A stretch of 64,000 nt of DNA from Agapanthus africanus (lineage: Eukaryota; Streptophyta; Magnoliopsida; Asparagales; Amaryllidaceae). The DNA is taken from NCBI GenBank assembly GCA_030015575.1, contig CM057344.1, positions 189,365,044 through 189,429,043 of the forward strand, in the 5' to 3' direction. The notes beneath the pieces were generated by a model, which saw nothing but the letters and a program-made list of their open reading frames with translations, was not told the origin of the DNA and did no database searches. Of the stretch, positions 11,707 to 23,500 are shown in pieces (position 1 is the first letter of the stretch; each line of letters opens with the position of its first letter). The translations under genes and the position numbers were made by a program.

Positions 11707-13496
11707 AACTGTAGCTACCTTTTTAGTTTAAAATTCGATTCCACAACATCTTAGGTTTCTTATCTTTCATTAATCACATTAATGAAGTCCCATCATTTAA
11801 ATACCTAAACATCACAGATAGATATGACGTACGCTTATGCCATCCGCATTCGCCTCGATGTCCCCTCGTGCACCGTTAGGTTAGGTAACTAACGACAGAG
11901 CAGGGCAGGGCTAGTGCGGGTGCAAAACATAAGTAACGTCTATATAATATATCATATATACTATATACTATATCCATCACAGAGTCACAACACAGATATC
12001 GCAGCAGAATAAACATATGAAATATTGGATATACTAGGACGTCCGTGTTTTCAATACGAGCCAGTATAAAACACGGATTCCACGGTCGTGATGAATAGCC
12101 AATCCCACACCCCTAGACCCCTACGAGAGCGGCAAGCAACCCTGCCAATTCTAGGGTTAGGAGACCCGGACTCGACTCCTCGAGTTGGTCTCCCACTGGA
12201 CCCCAGAACCCGGTTACTTGTGCTCCCCTCCTTGGGTCTATCCTAATGCGGAAAAGTAAATAATATACAAAAGGTGACAACTTCCGCTACTTGGAAGTGC
12301 CCCAAATAAACGAATATTACATACAAGTTTTTACATGAATGAAAATGAAAAACACTCATCTCACATAAAAAAACCCCGGTTATTCGAACACGACGATCCA
12401 ATATAACATATCCAGTAACACATAACATCACATGTCATCAACGTAAGTAAGTATGCATACCCCAATTGTCGTTGACGTATAGCAACGAAACCGGCGATAT
12501 GAACATACTGCACTTACGGTCACAGAAAAGAAAGTGTAAAACTACAACAATTGGAATCCGCAACCTCTTTAGACATCGCATGCCTAACAGATATAAATCC
12601 CGCATTTTAGTCTCATTATCGAAAACTCTTTTCAATATCATATGGGACTAAATTGCTAGATTTATAACATTCATTCAGTTATCTCATAACTACTTGTGAA
12701 TTCCAATTATTGTATCACATTCCAGATAAACAGAAAATGTTAAACTTTCCGATCGAACAGTCGAATACCCAAGTTTTCCCGATACAACTCAACACATGAA
12801 ATATGTCTAACAACATTCAGTTCGTGCCTCAGTACCGACGGTCCAGCCGTAGAAGGGTCAAGCCAACGCCTCACATGTGGCACGCCGTACTGCCCCAAAC
12901 CCGAAGGTTCAAAGGGTAGTTCAAGACGGTCACATAATCGAGTTAAGGTTTGTTGTCTTCTAGAGGGTCCATCGCGTTACTTGCACTACTTAGAACGTCG
13001 TTAAACTACGGAAAAATCCAACACTTGGAAGTTTCCCGACAGGGGAAAAGTTGGGTATTTATATCCGGTCGAACTTTTTAACATATTCTAAAAATTATCC
13101 GGAAAAACACAAAAGATGAAATTTGATAATCCGGTCGAAACACTGATTCCCAATAGTACCCCAGAATACTCTTCTGTATAGTCACAATAAAAATGTCCCA
13201 GAAAATATAGCATTATATTTTATGAGTTACTGTGCAGAAATTATCATCCAAAGGAACAGTACGGTCGCGGAACCGCCGCATCATGCATAGCACGTGCCGC
13301 GGTTCCGCGGTGGAAAAGTTGAATCAGGCCCTCGTATTTCACAGTAATTCACATAACACCCTGCTTGATTTTCTGCATATTTTTAATTGACAAAAATCCC
13401 AAATTTTAGAAAAAGTCCAGAGAGCATTTTAGGGTTTTGGGTTTGGGTTCGATCGGGTTTCAAACGTCGTCGTGACTTCGCCTAAGGCTCTAGCTA

Positions 13497-13509
13497 GGCT
13501 CTGATACCA
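13497..13509 (-). other. Primer-binding site of copia A
   Basis: The minus strand reads TGGTATCAGAGCC, one base inside the 5' LTR, and matches the initiator Met-tRNA 3' end. Confidence 0.9.
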
Positions 13510-13510
13510 G

Positions 13511-15737
13511 TGAAAGGTTCCTAGGCACTCTAGTGAGGTCTCACAAGGTATCGAACATGCCAATTTAAAAAAAATGGTGCCGAGAAACCCTAGACTACGG
13601 ATCTTAGACTAGATGTTTAGGCGAAATGAAAACTTAGTTAACTACTTAACTAAAGGTTAGATGCTACAACCTTTGTAGATCCGGTAATCCTCTTCCTTGG
13701 CTCCACGTAGGCATCCTCTCGCTGTCCTTTTCGAATCCTAGACTCGTTCATCGGCTTCATCGGGAAAACGAGCGGAATAGGTCGTCGGCTTCGTGTCAAA
13801 GACGATCTACGTCGAGGTTGCACTAGTTCAAGCTCCGACTTCACCAAGTAGTGAAACTTGTGAAGAAAACACCCAAAACCACTTGGCAAGAGGTAGAGGA
13901 TGAAGAAATAGGAGGTGGGTTCACTTTAGATTTGGATTTTACTCACTAGAACTCAAGTTGCCATTAATGGCATCAAGGTTCTCTCTTGAAGAAGAAGGAG
14001 AAGATGATGATAATGTTATGATAAGTAATTGAAATAAAAAGGAAAATCAATACTTATCATAAAGTAAACCATGGTTATGTGTAGATAATTGACCAAGGTT
14101 AGATTAGTGGTTAGGGTTAAGGATGAAGACAAAAGGGATGACTTTGGTCAAAGTTTCATGAAGCTTCAATAAGCTTCATGAAGAAAAGAAACCCTTTTTG
14201 TTTTCTTTCACCTAATTAAATGAATAATTAATGGATAAATAATTAAGTGAATAATCAAAAACCCTAACCCTTATCATAACCATGGTTCAATTCTTCACAC
14301 AAAGCCAAGTTATAATGCATCATCAATCATGATGCAAACAAGTGTACACAAAACATATCACATATACAATGTGCACACCAAGTGAGAAAAATCCGTTTAA
14401 AATGAACCAATACTAGTTGATGCAAAGTAATATATCAAATATATAATTATACATTAAATCATTAAATCAACACTTGATTCAATGATCCGGTCATGTCGCA
14501 CATAACCGACTAGTATTCAATGCATTGATTTATCGAATCAATGATTCGATAACTAGGTCATATCGAATATAACCAATCGAAACATATATCGCGAGAATGA
14601 AATGCGGTGTCACATACTCGCATTATTCTCGGTCCTGCACATATCTCATATGCACTCCTATTTCGTTTCGCTTGAACCAGGAAACCTCTGTGTAGGACTC
14701 TAAAGACTCGTCAATACGCCGGTAGCAGATGATGATCATATCAAGCACCCACAAGCCGCAAGCGGTCTGCTAAACGTAACGGCCATCCGGGTATTGAGCG
14801 ATCAGAAGATCGACGAGCTAGCCCGCTCACACTCCTGCGAATCCGACCAGTAACACTTACCGTACAGTCCGGTCTCTTCGCCTGATATGTCGCATATCAA
14901 GTCTGGGGGTGGTAAAAGTCAGACCCCAATAACCCGATAAGTCGTGCCGATGTGAGGCTCATAACGGGTCGAGAAACTACTGGTAACACTTACCAGCAAA
15001 TCTCTGATCAGCCCTGGCCAGGGACTTCCTTGCTACGGCCAATCGAGCACTGCGCAACATCAACCCCCAATACCGGGAGAGACGAAACCCCTCCTATCTC
15101 TCATTGCCTCCATGTGACTCGGGACTGTGCCCAAAGACCACCGTTTTGCACGCCCTCATGGATGTGGTAAGGTGGAGATCAAAGCACAGTGGGAATCACA
15201 CAAGACTCTATGACGATCTCGGGTCTACAGACTAACCTGTACAAGTGTCACCTGAGAACTGCCATCTGACGTGAGGTATAATACCATCTGGGAGTTCTCG
15301 GCGAGTCCGTCCAGTGTACCCAGTCTCCACTGAGCACCCGTATACCATCTCTGATGTCAAACACCAATGGATATGGGATCATCCATCGCCCATCACATGG
15401 GTCGAGAAGCGTATACGCTAGTCTACTCTGGTATATCGATGCCCCGTCTCGATACACCCACGACTAGGGACCTTGAAGGATGTACTTATGGACTACCATG
15501 TCCCCACTAGTATGATCTGCATCATAGTCCAGGTAGTCAAGTACACATCCTAAGGGCTTTACCAACATGTAACTATAAGACAGTATAAAGAGACTAGTGT
15601 ACATGTTAAGATAAAGAGTAACCAGATAGCATACTATCATATCGAGCAAGAAAGTCATCTCTATATATGTCCAAGCATCCAATATAATATACATCAACTG
15701 TACAATACTGGCCTCTAGGGCATACATACAACTAACA
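13511..15737 (-). repeat. 5' LTR of copia A
   Basis: This is the 2227-bp partner of 5164-7390, flanked by the GGAGG duplication at 15738. It carries the same 79-codon open stretch (13650-13889, no ATG) and LTR blocks shared with the other families, for example the part reading ctcccggtattgggggttg in sense. Confidence 0.94.
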
Positions 15738-18173
15738 GGAGGCAGAGGACAGCCATTAGCCGGTAGAGGGCAGGCATGGGTTTTTGCCTTGACTCACCAG
15801 GACGCTCAGGCGTCAAATGCTTTGGTTTCAGGTAACCTTTCTGTATGTTCTTATGATGCACATGTCCTTTTTGATCCGGGGTCTATGCATTCGTATGTTT
15901 CTACGCACTTCGTGCCGAGGTTAGGCCGAGAGTCATGTTTGCTTGATTAGCCACTTGTCATGACTACTCCTGTGGGAGAGTCGTTTGTTGCGCGACACGT
16001 GTTCCGATCGTGTGCGGTCCGTTTAGGAGACAGAGATCTGTCCGTCGACTTGATCCTTCTTGAGATGTTGGACTTCGACGTTCTGTTCGGAATGGACTGG
16101 CTAGCTACTTTCTATGCGTCCGTGGACTGCCGCGAGAAGACAGTTAGGTTTTGTTTTCCCGGCGAGTCAGTGTTTGTTGTGCAGGGGGACCGTGGTGCCG
16201 CCCCTCACAGTTTGATTTCTGTCCTTTGTGTTAGTCGGCTTTTGAGAAGGGTATGTCAGGGATTCTTAGCTTTCATTCATGATACCGGAGCCACAGTGGA
16301 GTCGTTGGACCAGGTTTCTGCCGTGCGAGAGTTTCCCGACGTCTTTCCCGATGAGTTACCTGGGTTGCCGCCAGAGCGTAATATTGAGTTCTGCATTGAT
16401 TTGATTCCTGGCACGGAGCCTATTTCCATACCGCCTTATTGGATGGCTCCGGCAGAGCTTAGAGAGCTTAAAGATCAATTGCAAGAGTTGCTCGATTTAG
16501 GACTTGTACGTCCGAGTGTTTCGCCGTGGGGAGCTCCTGTTCTGTTCGTCAAAAAGAAGGAGGGCAGTTTGAGGCTATGTGTGGATTATTGTCAGTTGAA
16601 CCGAGTTACGGTGCGGAAGATGTATCCTTTACCTCGCATTGACGATTTATTTGATCAGCTCCAGGGTGCAAAACATTTTTCTAAGATTGATTTACGTTCG
16701 GGTTATCATCAGTTGCAGGTTCGGAATGATGACATTCTGAAGACTGCTTTTCGTACGCGCTATAGGCATTATGAGTTTTTGGTGATGTCGTTCGGACTCA
16801 CCAATGCGCCAGCAGCGTACATGGATCTGATGAACAGGATGTTCAGGCCATTCCTCGACCAGTTTATTATAGTGTTTATTGATGACATACTGGTCTACTC
16901 TAGGAGTCGTGAGAAGCATGAGCAGCACTTGAGGACTACTTTGCAGATATTGAGAGAGCGCCAACTGTATGCTAAATTCTTAAAGTACGCATTTTGGCTT
17001 GATAGTGTTGACTTCCTGGGTCATGTGGTGACTGGTGATGGTATTCTTGTGGACCGAAGGAAGATCGAGGCTGTATAGCTTTGGCTAAGACCTGTATGAG
17101 TGACTGAGGTCCGCAGCTTTTTGGGCTTAGCTGGTTATTATCGCCGTTTTGTGCAGGATTTCTCGAGTATCACTGCACCGCTGACTGGACTGACCCGGAA
17201 GGGAGTTCCTTTTCTTTGGATTGATGCGTGCGAGCAGAGTTTTCAGCTGTTGAAGACTCGGTTGACGAAGGCACCGGATCTTTCTTTACCTTCTGGATCG
17301 GGCGGCTATGTTGTTTTTTGTGATGCTTCTCGAGTGGGGATCGGCTGTGTTCTGATGCAGCACAACAGAGTGATTGCTTACGCTTCTATGCAGCTGAAGA
17401 AGCACGAGCAGAATTACCCCACTCACAATCTTGAGATGGCCGCGGTGGTCTTTGCGTTGAAGATTTCGAGACACTACTTATACGGGGAGTCGTGTCAGAT
17501 CTTCATGGATCATAAGAGCTTGAAGTATATCTTCCAGCAGCGGGATCTGAACCAGAGACAGCTCCGATGGATGGAGCTAGTGAAGGATTATGATTGTGAG
17601 ATCCTTTATCATCCGGGCAAGGCGAATGTGGTGGCTGATACTTTGAGTCGTAGGCCCGGGGGTAGCTTGTCCCAGTTGAGCGCAGTTCAGCGTCAGTCTT
17701 CTGCAGATTGGCAGCTCTTGTGTGATGGTAGAGTGGAGTTCGAGTTCACCTCCACTGGGGGACAGTTTGCTCATAACCGCGCCCGTCCACTACTACTTGA
17801 TCGTATCCATGAGGCGCAACCCAGTGATGCCCGTTTGTCCGAGATTCTTGAGCTTGTTCGACAGGGAACAGTTTCGGAGTTCATGATTGATGACCATAGT
17901 GTGCTACGATGCGGGACTCGCTTGTGTGTACCAGATGCTGATGGGTTGAGACGCGAGATCCTAGAGTAGGAACATCAGTCGGCCTTTAGCGTTCATCCAG
18001 GTTCCACCAAAATGTACCGTGATTTGAGAGACTTTTACTGGTGGGAAGGGATGAAGCGCGATATTTCGGACTTCGTTTCGAGGTGCCTGACTTGTGAGCA
18101 AATCAAGGCTGAGCATCAGAGACCGGCTGGAGAGTTGCAGCCTTTACCCGTTCCAGAGTGGAAATGCGAGCAG
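15738..18173 (+). pseudogene. pol: Gypsy G1 pol: protease, RT, RNase H, integrase N-terminus
   Basis: This continues the G1 gag frame after copia A. Protease: the catalytic triad position reads Asp-Pro-Gly (15873-15881) instead of Asp-Ser/Thr-Gly. [23 protein letters not shown] and FIDDILVYS are intact. RNase [31 protein letters not shown] and VVADTLSRR are present. The integrase zinc-binding region begins after 17970 and is cut by copia B at 18174. In-frame stops are at 15948 (CAG to TAG), 17076 (TAG where G2 has CAA) and 17967 (CAG to TAG). There are no frameshifts. The copy is inactive. Confidence 0.9.
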
Positions 18174-20371
18174 TGTTAGTTATATGTATGCCCTAGAGGC
18201 CATTACTGTACATAGGATGTATATTGTAGTGGATGCTAGGACGTATATAGGGAGGACTTTCTTGCTCGACATGATAGTATGCTATCTGGTTGAACTTTAC
18301 CTTAACGTGTATACTGATTGTCTCTCGGTTACATGTTGGTAAAGCCCTTAGGATGTGTGCTTGACTACCTGGACTATGATGCGGATCATACTAGTGGGGA
18401 CATGGTAGTCGATAAGTACATCCTTCAAAGTCCCTAGTCGTGGGTGTATCGAGACGGGGCATCGATATACCAGAGTAGACTAGCGTGTACCTTCTCGACC
18501 CATACAGATAGGCGATGGATGATCCCATATCCATTGGTGTTTGACATCAGAGATGTTATACGGGTGCTCAGTGGAGACTGGGTACACTGGACGGACTCGC
18601 CGAGAACTCCCAGATGGTATTATACCTCACGTCAGATGGCAGTTTTCTGGTGACACTGGTACAGAGTAGTCTGTTGACCTGAGATCGTCATAGAGTCTTG
18701 TGTGGTTCCTACTGTGCTTTGATTTCCATCTTACCACGTCCAAGAGGGCGTGCAAAACGGTGGTTTTTGGGTACAGTCCCGAGTCACATGGAGGCAATGA
18801 GCGATAGGAGGGGATTCGTCTCTCCCGGTATAGGGGGTTGATGTTGCGCTATGTTCGATTGGCCATAACAGGAAATCCCTGGCCAGGGTTGCTGAGATTT
18901 ACTGGTAAGTGTTACCAGTAGTTTCTCGAATTGTTATAGACCTCATATCGACACGATTTATTGAGCTATTGGGGTCTGACGTTTACCACCCCTAGGCAAG
19001 ATATGCAACATATCAGACGATCAGACCGGACTGTACGGTAGTGTCACTGGTTGGATTCACTGGAGTGTGAGCGGGCTTGCTCGTCGATCTTCTGATCGCT
19101 CAATACCCGGGTGGCCGTTACGTTTAGCAGACTGCTTGCGGCTTGTGGGTGTTTGATATGATCATCATCTGCTGCCGGCATATTGACGAGTCTTTAGAGT
19201 CCTACACAGAGGTTTCCTGGCTCAAGCGAAACGAAATAGGAGCGCATATGAGATATGTGCGGGACCGAGAATAATGCGTGTATGTGATACCGTATTTCAT
19301 TCTCGCGATGAATGTGTCGAATGGTTGTATGCGATATAACCCAGTTATCGAATCAAGGATTGATTCGATAAGCCGATACATTGTATACTAGTCGGTTGTG
19401 TGCGACATGACCGGATCATTGAATCAAGTGTTGATTTAATGATTTATTGCATAATTATATATTTGATATATTACTTTGCATTAACTAGTATTGGTTCACT
19501 TTAAATGGATTTTCTCACTCGGGTGTGCGCATTGCATATGCGATATGATTTTGTGCACATGATTGTATCATGTTTGATGATACATGCTTTTTGGTTAAGT
19601 GTAAAGTATTAAACTATGATTAAGTGGATGATTATGGTTTTTACTTATTCATTTATTTTTTTATTTATTCATTTTTGGCAAAAGGAAAATGGTGGCTAAT
19701 TTGGATATATGTTGAAGCTTCATGAAGCTTTGACTTAGTCACCATTTTTGTCTTCATTCCTAACCTAACCATTCACTTAACTTGGGTTTAGTCTCTACAC
19801 TTAACCATGGTTGATCATGATAAGTATTATTATTTTCTATTTTCTAATTAACACTTATCATAACAATTAGCTTCTTCTTCTTCATCTTCTTCAAGGAAGA
19901 AAAGCTTACCTCATCAATGGTGATTGATGTATTTGAGTGAGAAATCCAATTCTAAAGTTAACCCACTTCCTATTTCTTCATCCTCTACCTCTTGCCAAGT
20001 AGTAGAGTGTGTTTTCTACACATGTTTCTTGACTTGGTGAAGTCGGATCTTGATTTAGCGATGCCTCGACGTAGATCATCTTCGGCATGGACATCGACGA
20101 CCTAGCTTGCCCATTCTCCGACGAAGCCGACGCTAGAGCCCGGATTTGATTTGGACAGCGGAGAGGACTTCGTTGCGGAGCTATGGAGGTGGAGCACCGG
20201 ATCTACAAAGGTTGTATTTCCGTATTCCCTTAGTTAAGTGTTAACTAGTTTATGTTTTCGCCTAAACATCTAGCCAACGATCCGTAGTCGGGTTTCTCGG
20301 CACCTAGAATTTTTGAAATTGGCATGGTTGATGCCTTGTGAGACCTCATTAGGGTGCCTAGGAACCCTACA
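18174..20371 (+). repeat. 5' LTR of copia B
   Basis: It starts tgttagttatatgtatgccc and ends ggaaccctaca, one base before the PBS. The start resembles the TGTTGG...tatgccctagaggc start of Angela/BARE-type LTRs. The right part is the same sequence type as LTR F (1-920). Confidence 0.94.
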
Positions 20372-20372
20372 G

Positions 20373-20385
20373 TGGTATCAGAGCC
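20373..20385 (+). other. Primer-binding site of copia B
   Basis: TGGTATCAGAGCC, complementary to initiator Met-tRNA, one base after the LTR. Confidence 0.9.
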
Positions 20386-22500
20386 TAGCTAGAGCCTTAG
20401 GCGAAGTCTAGACGGAATTTGAAGTCCGATCGAACCGAAAAACTAACCCGGAACATGCTCTCTGTCCTTTTTCTAAAAACTGGGATTTTTCAACATTAAA
20501 AATATGCAGAAAATCAAGCAGGGTTTTATAGGAATTACTGTAAATTTCGTGGACCTGATTCAACTTTACCACCGCGGTTCCGCGGCATGAGCAAGGCTCA
20601 GGCGGCGGATCCGCGGCCGTACGGCCACAATATTTAAATTAGTTTGCACAGTAACTCCTATTTAACAGTGCTGGTTCTCCTGGGTATTTTTAATATTTTT
20701 TCCAGAGTTTGCATTTTCTGGAGTTGTTTTGGGGATTCGGTGTTTTGATCGGATTATCAAATTTTGTCTGTGTGGCTTTCCGGATAAATTTTAGAATATG
20801 TTAAAAAGTTCGACCGGATATAAATACCCAATTTTTCCCCTGTCGGGAAATTTCCAAGTGTTGGATTTTTCTGTAGTTTAACGACGTTCTAAGTAGTGCA
20901 AGTAACGCGATGGACCCTCTAGAAGACAACAAACCTTAACTCGATTATGTGACCGTCTTGAACTGCCCTTTGAACCTTAGGGTTTGGGGCAGTACGGCTT
21001 GCCACATGTGAGGCGTTGGCTTGACCCTTCTACGGCTGGACCGTTGGTACTGAGGCACGAACTGAATGTTGTTAGACTTATTTCATGTATTGAGCTGTAT
21101 CGGGAAAACTTGGGTGTTTGACTGTTCGATCGGAAAGTTTATCATTTTCTATTTATCCGGAATGGGATACAATAATTGGAATTCATAAGAAGTTATGAGA
21201 TAACTGAATGAATGTTATAAACGCAGCAATTTAGTCTCACTTGATCGGTTGCCACGGAATTTTGATGTGATCAAAAGTCCGTCGCAATCACGTAGCGTAC
21301 GCGGATACTCGCCGGGTAAACTTAATAGACAGCCTCGCTCCATAGCCCCGACCAAGTGACTGTAGGAGAACCCCGTCGCCGAAAGCATCCGTTCGGGTGC
21401 TCGCGGTAGCGGTGTTCCGCCTTGGTGCACTTCGTCGACGGCGTCGGGGGTGCGGCCGTCTACTGAAGTTTGCCACGAGTATTCGATCAGAATGTCGGGA
21501 ATCCTGTTGAATTGCCCGACTTGGTATTGAAAAGTGTTTTCGATAATGAGACTAAAATGCGGGGTTTATAATTGTTAGGCATGCGATGTCTAAGGAATTC
21601 ATTTGGTCAGGCATGTGATGTCTGAGGTGGTTGCGGATTCCAACTGTTGTAGTTTTACACTTTCTTTTCTGTGACCGTAAGTGTAATATGTGATATCGCC
21701 GGTTTCGTTGCTATATGTCAACGACAATTGGGATGCGCATATTTACTTACGTTGATGACATATGATGTTATGTGTTGCTGGATATGTTATATTGGATCGT
21801 CGTGTTTGAATAGCCGGGGGTTTTTATGTGAGATGAGTGTTTTTCATTTTCATTCATGTAAAAACTTGTATGTAATATTCTTTTATTGGGGCGCTTCCAG
21901 GTTGCAGAAGTTGTCACCTTTGTATATTATTTACTTTTCCGCACTAGGATAGACCCAAGGAGGAGGGCACAAGTAACCGGGTTCTGGAGTCCAGTGGGAG
22001 ACCAACTCGAGGAGTCGAGTCCGGGTCTCCTAACTCTAGAATTGGTAGGGTTGCTTGCCGCTCTCGTAGGGGTCTAGGGGTGTGGGTTTGGCTATTCATC
22101 ACGACCGTGGAATCCGTGTTTTATACTGGCTCGTATTGAAAACACGGACGTCCTAGTATATCCAATATTTCATATGTTTCTTCTGCTGCGATATCTGTGA
22201 TGTGATCATATGATGTTCTGTGATAGATACAGTATATAGTATATATGATATATTATATAGGCGTTACTTATGTTTTACACCCGCGCTAGCCCAGCCCCGC
22301 TCTGCCGTTAGTTACCTAACCTAACGGTGCACGAGGGGACATCGAGGCGAATGCGGATGGCATAAGTGTACGTCGTATTTATCTGTGATGTTTAGGTAAC
22401 TTAAATGATGGGACTTCATTAATGTGATTAATGAAATAAAAGAAACCTAAGATGTTGTAGAATCGAATTTCAAAATAAAACAGGTAGCTACAGTTCATGG

Positions 22501-22737
22501 TTTGCACAGCGGTATATATGATATATCCTGCACCTTATTCGATAAGGAAAGGACCGAGATCCCTTCACCGGGAGTGACTCCTTTAGCAATAACTGGCAGA
22601 TGCTACACACTCGGTTTGTCTTTTGATTGATTTTAAGTGTTTTTGCTTTGCACAGCGATATATATGATATATCCCGCACCTCATTCGACGAGGAAAGGAC
22701 CGACGATCCCTTCACCGGGAGTGACTCCTTTAGCAAA
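22501..22737 (+). repeat. Two tandem copies of the ~100-nt module (copia B)
   Basis: Copies at 22501-22589 and 22644-22737. Each begins TTTGCACAGCG, contains GATATAT/ATATATC as an AT hairpin, and ends CACCGGGAGTGACTCCTTT with AGCAA after it. The two copies differ slightly, so this is an old internal duplication. Confidence 0.72.
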
Positions 22738-22869
22738 ACTAGAAAAGCCTCAAAAGCACTCCATTTTAAAATCATTTGATTCTACAGCGATATCAAGTTC
22801 ATTACGCAATAGGTTTTCAGAAAAACCTGTCGTAGCCCTCCGTCATTTCAGATAAGTCCTATTTAGTAT

Positions 22870-23095
22870 TCGTGCTACGTTTGTTGACCTCCGTCAAGGC
22901 GTAGTGTGCGGTAGCTAACTAGTATTTATCTGTTTATGCATATGATGCAGATTGCGTTAGGGTAGTCTTGCGGCCTTGTTGACCTCCGTCAAGGGTCGTG
23001 CGGGTGGGTTTAATTCGATCAAGAAATGATGGGTTGAACTTGACTAGTATCCTATGGTTTGTTGACCTCCGTCAAGGTCATAGGGTGCTAGGGGC
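22870..23095 (+). ncRNA. Three-hairpin RNA array in leader of copia B
   Basis: Motif GTTGACCTCCGTCAAGG occurs exactly three times (22883-22899, 22978-22994, 23061-23077). It has an inner stem TTGAC/GTCAA and a four-base loop CTCC. Outer stems are CTACG/CGTAG (site 1), CGGCC/GGTCG (site 2) and CCTATG/CATAGG (site 3). The loop is one base longer than in A and C, so a conserved protein reading (VDLRQG in this element) cannot explain the conservation. Confidence 0.72.
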
Positions 23096-23500
23096 AAAAT
23101 ATTATCGGAATTTCAAGTGTTGAAATTTGCAATGAGATAGTTGGATCCCGATACCCGCTGCGAGTAAGAGTTACTCCTGGGAGAGTTTTATACATTACAA
23201 TTAGCCGATCAAGTAGGTGTCTAGAAAGGTGTCAACGGGGTTACGCCTCTGGGAAAACGAGGTTTACATTAATTAGGTTCGTGCGAAAGCACGGGGGACC
23301 TCCCTCAAAGTACCGACACTGGCCTGGCTGAAAGATTGGCGAACTTGTAGTGTGTAATTAATCCCGGCTAGTCTTTCCTTTTAAGGTTTGAAGGAAGATT
23401 TGATAAAAAGCAGTGGGAGCCATCCTGATTAGATAAAATAATAACCAATCTATTCTTGCAAGAGCGCACGCTGAGTGTTTTCTTCTCTCTCTCTCCTGGT

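Larger units (their letters stand above)
10711..13496 (-). other. Non-coding 5' leader of copia A in place of gag
   Basis: These 2.8 kb between PBS and pol have no credible ORF and no capsid or zinc-knuckle motif. They contain, in sense order, a GC-rich palindromic patch (ccgcggttccgcgg, near 13300), a CATTAAT/ATTAATG hairpin (near 11765-11790), two copies of a ~100-nt module, three TTGAC/GTCAA hairpins, a GAAA-loop hairpin (10893-10906), and finally a CT-rich tract ending CAG before pol. The same order occurs in B and C and, apart from the GAAA hairpin, in E. Confidence 0.8.
5164..15737 (-). mobile_element. Complete Ty1/copia element A (Angela/BARE-like), gag-less
   Basis: A 10,574-bp element, antisense to the gypsy host copy. 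It has two LTRs of 2227 bp each, TG...CA ends, an initiator-Met PBS, a purine tract and a perfect 5-bp target duplication GGAGG (5159-5163 and 15738-15742). By eye the LTRs differ at about 24 positions (about 1.1%), so the insertion is young. In sense order it contains: LTR, PBS, 2.8-kb non-coding structured leader, pol, PPT, LTR. No gag or nucleocapsid zinc knuckle is seen. Confidence 0.95.
20386..23500 (+). other. Non-coding 5' leader of copia B in place of gag
   Basis: These 3.1 kb hold no long ORF. The order is the same as in A: GC-rich patch with CGCGGTTCCGCGG (near 20575), CCGTTAG/CTAACGG hairpin (near 22305-22330), CATTAAT/ATTAATG hairpin (near 22417), module pair, three hairpins, GAAA hairpin (23280-23293), CT-rich tract. 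The AG at the end of the CT tract, present in A and C, is CTGG here. A stretch at 21240-21480 has no counterpart that I could place in A. Confidence 0.8.

Noticed and set aside
10711-13496. Copia leaders as decayed gag
   Set aside because: Considered first, but no capsid or CCHC remnant is readable in any of four elements, and compensatory stems argue for structured RNA. An HMM search could still overturn this.
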